Part shown: positions 29,301-42,082 of the stretch, piece after piece | Position numbering within the stretch: the first letter of the stretch is position 1 | Layout of the letters: each line of letters starts with the position of its first letter | Source of the DNA: Hydractinia symbiolongicarpus | Lineage: Eukaryota; Cnidaria; Hydrozoa; Anthoathecata; Hydractiniidae | Direction of reading: 5' to 3' | Assembly (NCBI RefSeq): GCF_029227915.1 | Contig: NC_079885.1 | Span: 12,413,001 to 12,477,000 of the forward strand | DNA: 64,000 nt | Translations under genes and position numbers: made by a program | The notes under the pieces: generated by a model | What the model was told of the DNA's origin: nothing | What the model saw: only the letters and a program-made list of their open reading frames with translations | Databases searched by the model: none

Positions 29301-32300
29301 CAGGAATTTTCAGAAGACGCATAAGTTCTTTGGAGACTGCGTTGTTTTTGTCGATGCTAAATAAGGGGAAAAAGTATTTTTATAAGCGGGTTTCTTGAGA
29401 AATTACCTTCTTGAATGTAAACTGTAAAGTCATCAGTTATTCATTTAAAAAAAAACACGTGTAATATAAATTTAAATCACTTCCAACATTAATATTATTT
29501 GATGTTAAGCAGAAAATCAGGAAATCAGGAATATCTGTCAGCAAAGAGAAACGACTTACACAAAACTGACCAACATCATTGCGAAAGTATCTAATAATAT
29601 AAAACTTACTGAGCAAGATTTAGCTTGCTGAAAATCTCTTCCGTATATTCGAGAACTTTGTCAACATAATCAACTCTGTCAGGGTAGCATTTCAAGGCTA
29701 AGTTGATCAAGGAAACTTGAAGAGCTACGATATCTTCAGTGGGCATGTCGCTTCGAGACTAAAAGTAAATGTTATACTGTAAAAATCTTTTTTTCTCTTT
29801 AAGCAGGAAAAAAATAATATCTCTTCCGCTGTGAAAGAAAGCAAAACATTGTAATCCCGATCTTAAATCATGGTATAGAAACATTTATAAACAGATTGAT
29901 CAGATGTACATGTTTTCAGTGTATAATGTCTTGAACTATGTTTTTTCATCAATCAATGCAATTGAGAGTTCTTTGACTAGTTGAATGAACATACAATAAA
30001 TGTATATTTTTTTCAGAAACTTGATTACATCCTATTGTGCAGAGCTTGAAACACTGATCAAGATATTGTATAGGATACCATGCCTTTGACGAACCGATAA
30101 GGAGATAAGGGTTTAAAGAAATTTTAATGCCACCAATCCGTCGATTCCAAAACGGATGAGGGGGGCTCTAGTTACCTGGGGTTGATATGAGTTATTTCCA
30201 TGTTAATGACAGCATTTTTCTAGAACTACCACGCACTCACGCAAAGATCAAATTGTTGTATTAAACTAAATCAATGTACTCACTTGTATAACATGAGCAA
30301 CTTGTTGTGAAAATATTTCAAATAGTCGTATATCGTTTGGAATTCCTGGTCCATCATCTCGGTGCGCAAACATAGCTAATCGATCAATAAGAGCAATGAT
30401 GATGTTTTTCACGTTGACATCTTGATGAAGTTCCGCACAAGCTTTCAAAAAAGCATTGAGGGTTTGTAGATGAAATTCATCTGGAAAAACCTGTAAGAGA
30501 AGATGTCTTTGAATTAAAGTTAAGTGTTTGCAGGGCAATTGAAATTTGTTCTGTTAATTACAGTTCTACTTAAAAAGAGTATAGGAGTAACTTCACAGGT
30601 AAGTATTTCTTGTAAATTTAAAACTAAACCTTTGACAAATGCATTTGTTACGATTAACGTATTTAATAGGAAACTACCAAGTACATCCCCCACTCCCTTT
30701 TCACCAAAAACACTTCTCCTTTTTACTATCATACCTGAATAATGCATTCCATCAAATACTCCTGTGCAATTGGGTCACGACAACAAATGCATTGCTCCAA
30801 AATTCCAGGTAAAACATCCTAACAAAAACCAATTTGTAGTTGTGTAGAACATGACACAGGATTTACAGCCAAAAGAGGGAAATAAAATTCCCTGATATCT
30901 CTAATAAATTCTAATAAAAAGCAGCCCTTAGTTTAGGATACCTAAGTTCAGGTTTCATAAAAGAGAAATAGACAAACAAACTTTAGATGGTAAGATATAT
31001 TCCCCTCACATAATAAAACGAGGTTGTGATTTTGAAACTAAATTATGCACAGTTCACAAAAACTGCTCCACTATTTATTCTTTGTATAAAAGAACTTACT
31101 TTTTTGTACGTCTCAACATCAACACCTTCAAGCTGACTAAGTCTAACAAGGTTAGTACCCACAAGAATTCTTAACTCTTGTCGTTCTCTTTCTCTCTTCT
31201 CTTTGTATTTTGAATGACCTTGATGTTGCATTCGTACCCAAAGTTTATTCATTTCAGCAAAATTTAAGAGAATAAAATCAATAGAGTCCTTCACGGTACC
31301 TTCGCTAAAAAGATAAAAATTGGTTGTAGTTTACAAAAGTATTGGTTATGCCAACCAATGCTTTTCTACTAAAATCCCAAACTTTTTATACCAACCTTTG
31401 GTCATCAGTATCACTATCAGGTAGTTGCCCTCGAGTTGATTGGAGAAGGTAATTTCTCAAGAACAACCCTCTCAATGGGTGCTGAACTCCACGACACATT
31501 TCAACCAAATCTTTGATCACATCTTTTTTAGGAACGTCACCAAATTTGATGTAAACAATACCAACAGTAATCAATAGGTATCTGAAAAAATTATATCAAC
31601 ATTTAAGAATTCCGTATCAAAAAAGATGAAAAAATCCTTTGACATCAGAATTGTCTGTTCAAATATGATTTGGATAAAAATTGGATAAAAATTGGATTGG
31701 ATAAAAATCTTGCCAAGTTCCTTAAAAAAATATGTAAATCCATTACAATAAAAAAAACTATTCTTTATTATTTAAAAACATAAATAAACTTTTAAAGCTC
31801 TGTAGAAGTTTATTTAATGAATGTTTAAATAATAATTATTTTTAGCATTTTATATATTCCCTCCAACTTTATTTTCACTATCACCATAAGAACCAAACCA
31901 TTTTGACTTCACTAGGATATTTTAAATTAGAAAATATTTGTTACAAAAGTTTTCTTTCACTTAAATATATATACTTACAATCTAGGAATAATATTGCCAG
32001 CATATTGGACCAGTTCATATAGATCGTTTACTTTGCGTCCTTTGTTGAATTCATCCAGCAAGAAAATTTCGAGATGTCTTAGTTCATCACTAACACTCAT
32101 GTCTGAAATTCCATTAAATTAAGGATGCATAAATTTTAAGCTTGATCAGCAGGTCAAAAGACTAAAGACATATCTTTTCCCTCAAGATCACCATGGCTAG
32201 TCAAGCCAATTTGGTTGGTGGTCAAAAAATTTAAAATTTTTGCAGCAAGTATTTTAAGTTTACTGTAAAACTATTTTTGTTTTTTGATGAACACAGATTT

Positions 32301-35300
32301 TCTTTGCAAAGGGTAGGGGACTATTATTTGCAGGAAAATTCTAAAAATTACTAGTTAAGCTAGCTATATAACTCTGAGAAAAGGGCAGGTCAGCATCAAA
32401 ACGTTATGCAGCTAACTAGCTAAGAAAACTCAAATAGTTTTTGCTTGAAAAATTACATGATTAAAAAAAAAAGATTACATTAAAGCTGGTTACCACCAAC
32501 TAGACAATTTCCATTTAAGAAAATGGAAATTTTCAAAGGTCAAATGTTTTAGCCTGGATACCAGCAACTTAGCAGGATATGTGCTCTGCGGTGTAACTAT
32601 ATATATGTATATACACATTATAGGTTAGCAGAAGTAAAAAAAAGTCAATTTTTATTTAATAAATATGTCGTTTCCCTCTGTAGTGGTAAATTAAAAATTT
32701 CTTTTTTTATTATTTATTATTTGTACTTTTTATTTATTGCAGATCCCTGAGAGTTTATCTTATCAAAAACACTTCAAAAAACTGTACCACTTTCTTAATT
32801 TGTTAAAAATAAGCGGGTAGCATAAAGTATAACTTTCGCATAGAAAATGAAATTTTATACGCTATCGAAAACATATGCAAACATTACTCGAATTTACAAA
32901 AAAAGACAAAATAATAAATTTCGATACTACTATCAAATCATGTTAAACTAACCATTGTAACTAGATAAAAATAAGAATAAATGCAAATGTTATGGTAAAA
33001 TGTGCGCACGTTTTTTGCAGGGAATTTAAGTTTAATTAAAGTTTAATTAAAATTGATATTGTGTTTAAAATCCCGTCACTTACAACTTGTAATGTAAAAA
33101 GGGTGTTAAAGATAACGTCCAAACAATGTTCTGTGTATTTAACTATAACATGAAAAGATATAGTCACTACACAATATTCTTGTGTGGAACTGTTGAGACA
33201 CCTCCACCCAAAAAAGTTGTTAAAGCATGACAAAACGTTTTCACCATTGACCCCTTAAAGGGAACCCAAGGTAAGAGAAAAGAGAAAAAATACATTAATA
33301 CATTAAGAAAGTCTGAATACAAATCCTTAAGCAAGTCTAAAATTACTGATGACAGAAAATGTCAATATTTGCTCTTACTTAAATATGACGTCATAATTAA
33401 ATCTGAAATTTTTTAAATGTGAATATCTTGAGAACGAAAAGAACTTTTTAAAAAAATTAAAAAGACTTGTTAACCAAATTTTAAGGTCTCTGTAATATAA
33501 GTCCAATATCATATCATACTTTGGGTTCCCTTTAAGTCCCTTAAGGACTCCTTAAACTCACCCAAAGTATGTATTCACAAAATATTTTTCCAAAGTTTGC
33601 TTGACAAATACCTGAACTTTAAAAATCCCTGACCTACTACAAAAAGAATCCATATTATATAGTGTGAAAAGCTTTATCTCTACAATTGTAAACAGAACTC
33701 TTTTGATTTTTTCTAGTGAAAAATAGCTGATAGTTGTTAACCCTTCAACAAAAACAATTTAAAAATACCACAATTTCCTTCAAATATCTTATCAACCTCT
33801 TTCAAAATATCTCATAAAACGGGCCTTTGATTTTTGAATTTGACAAATTTGATTATATGTATATTATTTTTTTCTTCAACTTATTGAATCCAATTGTCGA
33901 ATTAGAAAAGTTGGAAATATGTTCAACTTTTTTATTTGTCAAAAGAAATCGCACTTTCAAAAATAAAATTTATATTCAAGAAATTGAATCAAAAAGAGTG
34001 ATACATAATCAAATTCGTTTAAACCGTACTTTTCACTAAAAATAAAATTCATATAACTTCAATGAAAATTAAAATAATGACTTGAAACTTGCTATTGCAT
34101 GTTTTAAGACCAGTTTAATGAAATTGAGCCAAAAAAAATTCCACTGTTATCATAGTTTTATAATTTTTAAGGAACACCGATAAATAATTTTTGACAGTAT
34201 TTTGATTAAAGGTATATGTGCAAAAAAACATTAAGAGCAATTCTTATGATTGAAATGAGTCAAAAAGGGTATAAATAAAATGTGTGCCACATTTGGGTTA
34301 TGTGTAACACCCTTTTCCATTTGTTAATATTTGGAATGCACAAAACCAGAATTTCATGAAATATCAGTCGCAAAAAGCTACTACAGCAATAAAAACATTT
34401 TGCTATGATTTTTTTTTTTAATTATGTTCTCACCAAATTTTAGTCTATTTACAACATACAGTGGCTTTTTAAACAGTTTATCGCAAACCAGTTAGAAAGG
34501 GTTTTTTGTGTTTTATCACTGAAAATTGTTTCCTTCTGATCAAAGTAATATAATAATTATGTGTCAGCTTGATTAATTTTATAATATATACATGGTGCGG
34601 TACATGACATAATAATTTGTCTCTTTTTAATAAATCCAGAGGTTAAAAAACAATAACCTGGTGTTAATTCAGTTTGTGCTAATGGTATTCTTGTTTCTCA
34701 TTCTTAAACATTCTTTCTTTTTTAGATCAGCCATTATCCAAACATCTACCATCAGCATTTTCCAAAAACACAATTCAAAAAAGAGTAAATACTGGAACAT
34801 TCAAATGCTAATATATTCATTGCTGAACAAATGAAAATTATCAGTTCATTGAAATTAAACTTGTTCAAAAGTTAAAATATATTTAGTTATAGTTTTCACC
34901 TTTTATTCAGAATAATAGCTGTAACTTTTTTAATCAATTTTATTTATGTAATTTAAAAAAGTGAGCCATGATCTAACATTGATGGTTAGTTACCAATTAA
35001 TTTAGACTTTAATTACACACTGATGATTTGTTTTCCCCATATTCCTTAGTTTCAAGGTCTATTTTAATTTCAAAACTTTGCAGGTAACCCTAGGTTGCTA
35101 AAGGCAGAAATCTTTAAACAGCAGGGATATTTGTTTCACAATTTACCTTACCCACAAGTGATATGAAACTGTTTAAAATGATCCAATTGAAGGTAAATTT
35201 AACATTGTTTACTCACTAAGAATTTTTGGTAGTTATATACAACTTCTGCTTTGCAGTATAGCTACAATCTTGATAAATAATGGTTTTTTATCGTGCATAG

Positions 35301-36863
35301 ATTTCGGTAACGTCTTTTCAGTGACCGTTGCCCGGTCGTTATGTATTTAATACTTGTATACATTGTTTATTGTAAAAGCAACTTAGATCTATGAAAAACC
35401 ATTTGGATTGAATTCCAATCAACTGTTTTTCTTTCTTAGTGCTGAAAATCGCCAATTTATGTCAACTTTTATTAAGCTCTGCAACCCCATACAAATTTAT
35501 GAAAGTATTCTCACATTTTTGGGGTATTGCCTTCATTTTGTGGGATTTTTAAATTTACCATTACAAATTTTACCACACAAACCTGTTCAAGACACTTAAC
35601 AGTTTGCTTAGTTTCAGGTGGTTAGCGCTATTGGTCTTGGGACCCAGGTATTAAAGGGTAATTTCAAGTTAATTTTGTAATGTTCTTGTTTAATTTTTTT
35701 TATGTCTAAATCATTCTCTAAAATATTTGAATATTTCAAAGAAAGATCTTGAATCCCTAAAACAACAGAATTTTTTAATACAAAAGTTTTTATTATTCTA
35801 TTTCAAACAAGAAAATGGTAATGAAAAGATTTTTGTTACATTCTATCTCTTTCCCAAGGGGATTTATCAGGCAAGCAAAAAAAAAAACGAGTAAAATTCA
35901 GCAAACAATTACAAAATAAAGCGGTTGAATGAGAAATTTTTTTTAAACCGAAGCTATATTCAAACCAACATGTTTGTCAAGTGTGCTATTTTGTGAAACA
36001 AGTGGAATAATATAATTATTGAAAAGAGATGTGTAAGCACTGTTAAAGGGAACCCTACGTATAAAACAAGTTGTTTTAATTTTTTTAAAAAAACTCTTTT
36101 CGTCATCAAGATCACATTTACAGAATTTCAGATTTATTTATGCTGCAGAAATTTCCATGTCATCTGTCATAAGTAATTTTAGTCATACTAGTCGGAATGC
36201 ATTCAAACTTTATTAATGCATATATATTATAAAGGTCAATGGTCAGAAAAGAAACAAGAGGCCTGGGACGAGCAAAGGAGTTTCATTTTGGCAAAAAGTT
36301 TTATGGTAATAAATTCATGTCTGCTTTTCATAACGATAATTGTATAAGTGATATACAGTATATCTTCTCTTTCAAAAAAAAATGTCAATGATATTTTTGC
36401 GATGGCATGTTTTACATAATAACCCAGAAATAAATGATCAACATTATACGAAAAAAGATACACAATTCATAGTAACTCTTTGGTGATAACAGTGAGGTCC
36501 GTAGTTCTCCAAGTACATTTGAAGCATGTTTCAAAGCATCCATTATTTTGGCTTTGTCCTAGCAGCAAAATACATAAAAAGTATATAAAAACTGTATCTT
36601 ATCTATATGTTAAATAATAAGACAGTAGTCAATCAAATTTCTTTTAAATTGTTTTTTTCAATAGGCTAGAATTATTCAGAAACAATGGTTTGAGAAATTA
36701 TTTCATACACTATTATTCCAGATCCTTTATAAAATATGCCAATGCTATATAATAAATTAAACAAATAAGTTCTTACCAAACATCTTTTCATCAGAAATGC
36801 TTGCGATTTGACTACTTGTAAGGATTCCTCAAGGAGTTTTTCCTGTTCCTCTTGTGGTGACAT
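26307..36863 (-). CDS. VPS35: VPS35 retromer subunit, 15 coding exons, 795 residues
   Basis: VPS35 is the alpha-solenoid core of retromer and recycles endosomal cargo to the Golgi and plasma membrane with VPS26 and VPS29. Coding exons (minus strand): 36777-36863, 36462-36558, 31979-32102, 31396-31581, 31100-31304, 30735-30818, 30284-30490, 29610-29758, 29083-29356, 28701-28790, 27897-28019, 27644-27823, 27267-27521, 26922-27065, 26307-26489. They total 2,388 bases, every junction is GT-AG and keeps phase, and the 795-residue length equals the animal family (human 796). Landmarks: PRLYLL across exons 3/4 (VPS26-binding region), [51 protein letters not shown] and [20 protein letters not shown], the region of human Asp620. 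The start at 36863 ([13 protein letters not shown]) is a few residues shorter than in vertebrates. An AG lies just upstream (36876-36875), so a tiny additional first exon is possible. Confidence 0.95.
28160..28516. mobile_element. hAT-like MITE in VPS35 intron 10, 357 bp
   Basis: Inverted termini CAGGCCTATCAATAAG are exact at both ends. Flanking AATGT direct repeats lie at 28155-28159 and 28517-28521. CAGG-type ends suggest the hAT superfamily, although hAT normally makes 8-bp duplications. The sequence just inside both ends is also partly inverted (GGGGGAGC-type and AGAGC-type words). No ORF. It lies between VPS35 exons 10 and 11. Confidence 0.65.
33259..33531. mobile_element. TTAA-flanked MITE, 273 bp (family 1)
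   Basis: TTAA lies on both sides (33255-33258, 33532-33535). The inverted ends are AGGGAACCCAA..G and CTTTGGGTTCCCT. The right half (TGAATATCTTGAGAACGAAA to ATATAAGTCCAA) recurs at 58.9 kb and 60.5-62.0 kb. TTAA duplications with AGGG ends fit Kolobok-like (or piggyBac-like) elements. Non-coding. Confidence 0.8.
36045..36240. mobile_element. Partial copy of TTAA family 1
   Basis: It begins TTAAAGGGAACCCTACGTATAAA. It shares with the 58.86-kb copy the words AATTTCAGATTTA, TTATGCTGCA and GCATTCAAACTT, followed by TTAATGCATATATATTATAA. No second terminus is seen, so it is a truncated copy in VPS35 intron 2. Confidence 0.65.
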
Positions 36864-37164
36864 GTGTGCAGTACTCTAAAGGTGACATATCGTATTTAAT
36901 TTTATCTGAGGTCACTTCTACAATACGTTAATTACAAGGGTATGTTACTTTGCACAGACAATAAATTTTGGCACAGTAATTTAAATGCCAAGAAATTCGA
37001 ATTGACAACTTGTTTTATTTATCACAGCTTGCAATTCTAGATGGAGAAATTGGTGGTAAAATATTATCAACGAGGCCTCTTGCATTTTTAAATTCTTTTT
37101 ATTTTGACCGAATGTTTTTAGGTTTTTTGCAAAAAATTCATGACATATAGAAAAAATATTTTAT
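36864..37164. promoter_or_regulatory. Presumed VPS35 5' region
   Basis: These 300 bases lie between the VPS35 start codon and the hAT-like element. They are AT-rich. No TATA box at a convincing position or CpG-rich core can be picked out by eye. An AG 11 bases upstream of the ATG, after a pyrimidine-containing stretch, could be a splice acceptor of a 5' non-coding exon or a trans-splice acceptor. Confidence 0.3.
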
Positions 37165-37927
37165 CAGGCCATTTCTTGAATAAAACTATGCCAGAGCTAC
37201 ATAAAGCACCCGCTAAAAAAATTACGAGTGCTATGGTGTGCCAAAAATCGCACTTGTAAGCTAAATTTACAAGTGCGATGTGAATATTTGCAAGTGTGAT
37301 TCACACTTAACTATTTTTTGTTTACCACAAGGTTATGTTATTGCTGTATAGAGACGAATTTTGATTGTAAAACGTATTAACCACAAGTGTGTTGGCATGT
37401 TTTTGGCATTAGATATATTTCTAAACATTTTTGATTTCTCCTTCTTCTTTTAAAAAGATTTTTTAAACTTTATTTAACATGTTTTTTCTTTGGTATTACA
37501 TCACAAAAACATTCATCTGAAAGCTGTATTAAGGTACAGGACACCTAACCTCTCCCATGTTCTGGTTATATTTAACTTGCATGGGTGCACACTCTTCTCG
37601 CAGTATTCTCTGTGACGATAAAGGTTGGACTGACTTGTGGAATAGTTCTAAATGGTCTACCGTCTTTCGTTTCAGTCTCAGTGTTATGCCAAGCATAAGA
37701 GTGTCAGCATGAAGGAAAGGGGCCGACTTTAATGTTCTTTATACTTTTTAAACAAATCAATCACGAAGAAATGAATGTTATGTAATCAGCGTAATAGCTT
37801 TTTTCATCACTCTATAATATTTTAGAAAAAGAAAAAATTCACCAGTGCAAAAAAAGCACTCGTAAATCTTTTTACGAATGTGCGGACGAGTGCGCGTGCC
37901 ATCGCACTCGTCTCAAGGAATGGCCTG
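37165..37927. mobile_element. hAT-like non-autonomous element, 763 bp
   Basis: Inverted ends CAGGCCATTTCTTG (left) and CAAGGAATGGCCTG (right) are flanked by TTTTAT direct repeats (37159-37164, 37928-37933). Subterminal blocks of CGAGTGCGATGG/GCACTCGT-type words are also inverted. No ORF. The CAGGCC start is shared with the 28160 MITE. Confidence 0.75.
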
Positions 37928-37933
37928 TTTTAT

Positions 37934-39778
37934 AGTCTATGAAAATATTTGGAACATCCCTTTTTTCTGGAAAAAGCCTTTTTAGAGCTGTTATATCCTT
38001 CACACCTGTATAAAAATATGCATAATAATATCTTTTAGATAGTTTACTTGCACTATTGAATTAAAAAAAATCAAAGTTAAGGAATATGCATATAAGCTGT
38101 CTCTTGTAAACCTGACTTCTGTCTATTAATGATTCTGAGCGTGTGCATGCATATTCAAAGAAAAAGTTCGCACTTCTATTATCTTTCTGCATACTCAGTT
38201 CACACATTTTTATAACACCTACGAAAATCTTTAAAAACAATTATCCCGTTAGTAAATTTTCGCATACATGCCTTTACGTTTGTGGTCTCTTTTTCCAAAA
38301 GCTTCCTATTGGCTCATTGAAATTTTCGGTTATGAAAAGCTGAATAAATTATGCACAAAAGGTTCCCGGATTTTTTTGTATAAATTACTGATTAGCGAAT
38401 TATGACGACAGAAAGAAAAAAATATGCATTTTTTTTGAATGATTATATATAATTACAAATAATTTCATAACGACATTATTAGAAAAAAACCTGGGAACCT
38501 TTTTGAATTTAATTTATGCTGAATATAATGGTGCGAAAACGAATAAGTCTGCGGCCACACGCTCGGAAAAAGAAGCCATTTTAAAACGTACTGTGAAAAA
38601 AAATTGGTGTGTGTTTATTTCATTATATTTTCTTTTTGGAAAATTACCATTTCACGAAAATAGCACCACCAAAAAAGTCTTTCATCAAGCATTCAGAAAC
38701 AAAAAAACATAAAAAATATAAAAGTATTGATAAATTATAAGGGTTTTTCTGAGACTACTCATAGTTTTTTCCTCTACAGTAACATTAAACAGAAGTTTAA
38801 ATTCTTATGTGATTTATAACAAAAATTAGCTACTTTCACTAAAATATAGTTATGATACAAGTGAAAAACAAGAGATTATTGTTGTAACACCCTCCTTCGT
38901 TATGTTTAATATATATGTTTAAAATTACGCTACACAAACTGTAATACAGTAAGACTTTAGTCATACCATTTAGGAAAAATAATTAAAACAAGATAGAATA
39001 CGCTTGTCGTATAACACCCTCCTCCGTTATGAATCTTAAAAAAATGATTTTAACGCTGCAAAAGACTTTAAATATTCTCAACTATATACCCATAGTTCGA
39101 AAAAGAATTTGCACTTAAATTTAAATTTTCCTATAAAACTGCACAAAAAACATTAAAAGAACACCAAAATTGTTTGTTTTATTATTTTAGGTAGAAAAAT
39201 AACTTGCTGTATAAATTTCAAAACAGCGCAAGTACAACTTGCTGTATAACTTTCAAAACAACACAAAAAAAATTCTTGCTGCGTTACCTTTAAAAACAAT
39301 TTTTTGAGCATGCAAGTATTTTTATCTTTTCACCTTGAGAACTAGTTACATATTTTTTAGTGAGACAAATTATTATTATTATTTTTCTTTCACAATTAAA
39401 AAATATAAAATGCGTGCGTTATGCAAAAATACATAGAAAAACGGTTGTCGTAACACCCTCCTCCGTTGTTATTTTTTATTATTTTATTAGTTGATTCGAC
39501 CATATATTCTCGATAAAATTATTTTTATTTTGCCGACCGACCGACCAACCAACCGTAAGCTACTATCAACTTCGCCTGTAGAACAACTAATTAAATGGAA
39601 GTCGCCAAAGGAAAAAATATACAAAATAAATCCTTTTGCACTATTTTGATGTTGTCCACAGTTCATATTCTTTGGGAATCATTAAATAAACAGTAATATA
39701 CATACCATATTTGATTTGATGATTCAGAACAATACTTCAATCCAAAATTGTAATGTATTTTATATATCTAAAGTATAC
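37934..39778. other. AT-rich intergenic stretch with short dispersed repeats
   Basis: No gene is recognised. The word TAACACCCTCCTYCGTTRT occurs near 38883, 39009 and 39449. A unit of about 35-46 bp beginning AACTTGCTGTATAAMTTTCA is doubled at 39197-39262. A short GACC/AACC tetranucleotide run lies near 39535. Confidence 0.5.
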
Positions 39779-39782
39779 TTAA

Positions 39783-40871
39783 AGGTTACCTACCACCTCA
39801 AGAAAACTTTTCTCAGCGTTAAACTATTACAGAAATTAATTATTGTGCATAATTTGTAGAAATACTGTATTATTTTTTTGCCATTTTTAGGTGTGTGCTA
39901 CCTTCGGCAGTGATAGCAGCTTTCCTCTCTAAACTTTTGAAAATTTAGAAATGACTGTTACTTACACTACTGCAGTCAAAGTCCAAGCTCCTTCCCAGAG
40001 CCTGTTTTCTCTTTTTCATATCTAGACAGCGAGATAAGCCTTCCAAATAATTTCCTCATTTGCTGTGAGGAGTCAGAGTACTATTGGCAAAGGACACAAA
40101 GTCAATGAAAACAAATCTTTAGGTGAAATTGTAAAAATACTGATCCAAAACCTGCTTTACTGGGCAGGGTAATGATTATTCAAGTAAGTATGATAGAAAA
40201 AAGTATGTATCCTATCAACCTCGTTTTCAAGGGCTGTTATATAAAAAAAAACCTAACAATCCTTAGAGAAAAGGTGTAGTTTGTTTGAAGAGTTTATTAA
40301 GGTATGTGGTGATGTAAATATGTTTTCACCCATCCAGTTTGGTATTTTGAACATATTACTTGAATATTATTACTTAGCTACCCTGCTTATCATCATACCA
40401 GCAATTGTTTCTAGCATCTAATTGATGATGTCAAATTTCTGCATAATTGGCTAAACTTTCAATACATATCTCAGAAGCCAATAAAGATTTTTTTAATAAA
40501 TAAAAAGATTGTTAGACAACTTTTCGAGCTCCTTCATATGACATCAACTTGCTTTTTCGCAGGAGGTAAGCTTTAACATTAAATATCCAATATATTTTGC
40601 ACAAAATTATATTATAAGCTGAAAATATTACCATGTTTTTCTGCCAGGCTTGTTCAGCATATTTTATGCCTGTGTAAATCATCAATTACATTACATCAGT
40701 AGATTCGCTATTACGAATGCAGTTTTTTGGGCATGTGATGAGAAAAAGTAAATTTGAATTATATAAATATTTTGGAGATATCAGAAAGAAACTAATACTA
40801 TTAAATTCTTTATCCACACCCACCATTTATATCATTAATATATATAAGTTTTTTGAGGTGAGAGGTACCCT
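39783..40871. mobile_element. TTAA-flanked element, 1,089 bp (family 2)
   Basis: TTAA copies at 39779-39782 and 40872-40875 bound inverted ends AGGTTACCTACCACCTCAAG and (read inward from the right) AGGGTACCTCTCACCTCAAA. No long ORF. The AGGGTACC ends and the TTAA target again suggest a Kolobok/piggyBac-type non-autonomous element, distinct in sequence from family 1. Confidence 0.75.
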
Positions 40872-40875
40872 TTAA

Positions 40876-41703
40876 TTTAGAAAGGTTGACAATAAAACAT
40901 ATGCCATTATCAGTTTCGATTATGCAGTGTAATATTGCCACATAAGCCATTATAAAATGGTTTACACACGCTTTAAGCATGCTGTTTTTGTGGTCAAACT
41001 TTATAAATTAAAGACTGGATATTTGAATTCTTTTTCTATTTTTAAATCTGTACTATTTTTTAGATATATACTGGTTAATCTTTGTCATTTAAATTATAAC
41101 ACATTTTAACTTGTAAGTTTTGTTCAATTAAGATTCTACTGTGAAGGTTTGACCATTTGACAAAAGTTCATGTTGTACACAACACCAAAAACAAGAGCCA
41201 CAGAAGGAGAGCATCCCCTCTGCCTGGAGAATACCAAAGTTGAAGCCACAAAGAGTTATTAAAAAATGTTAAACCTCCTGTTTTATTGAACAATTAAGTT
41301 GGAAAGTATGCTGTGTATGTGTACATTGCTTCCTTCAATGCAAAAATCAGAAGCTTATCTTATTACATAAAAAATAGGTAGCTTATAGACCACTTTACGT
41401 GTGATGTATTTGTTTTGATTTCATTTTAAGAACAACGGGTGGTGTAGGTAATAAAGCAGGACTTTCACAGGGTAAAATGGCCATTGATAAAGATTAAAGT
41501 TTTTTTGGTTAAAGATAAGATCTAAGAGATACTGGAATTGAATTTTAACTATATTCTTCTTAAAAAATTTCACCAATTTTAAGTGAATATTTCTTTTTTG
41601 GATTGATTTCTTTGATTACCATGGTCTGTTGTTTATATTTTCTACCTACAGAAATGCCTGCACATGTACAAAAAAGCAGCAACTTTTTTAACTTTTGTTA
41701 ACA
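40876..41703. other. Non-coding stretch
   Basis: AT-rich with only short ORFs. No repeat termini or gene signatures are recognised. Confidence 0.4.
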
Positions 41704-42082
41704 TTCTCGGATCCGGGTTAACATGCTTGAAATTTTCTGATCATTTTCAACAAAAATGACCAACATATTTAAATTCAGCACCAAAATTTTTGAAAACAGG
41801 CAAATTTTCAAGTTTATACACTAAGTAGCCAAACTTTTGATGTGTATGAAGAAATGACCACACAAATTAACTGCAGTGAAAATTTTTCACTGCAGTTATA
41901 TAGATATTATGGTCAAACTCTTATAAAATTTAAAAACTTTAAAATACAATAAATCCTGTTCTAATAATCTTTCAGTATTCTCAATTTCCTATGTTATATA
42001 ATTTTTGCTGATAAATCCATTTTTCTCAGAAGTTCCTTGTTTTCTTTTTCAAAATTTGATATTGTTAACCCGGATCCGAGAA
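41704..42082. mobile_element. Small inverted-repeat element with 20-bp perfect ends, 379 bp
   Basis: TTCTCGGATCCGGGTTAACA at 41704-41723 is repeated as its exact reverse complement at 42063-42082. A 29-base near-perfect palindrome lies in the middle (41869-41897). No target-site duplication is evident, so the superfamily is unknown. Confidence 0.6.

Larger units (their letters stand above)
32103..36461 (-). other. Large VPS35 intron 2 (4.36 kb) with repeats
   Basis: This is the longest intron of the gene; the others are roughly 0.1-0.9 kb. It is strongly AT-rich with no recognised coding content. It holds a TTAA-flanked MITE (33259-33531) and a partial relative of that family (about 36045-36240). 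No ncRNA is recognised. Confidence 0.7.
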
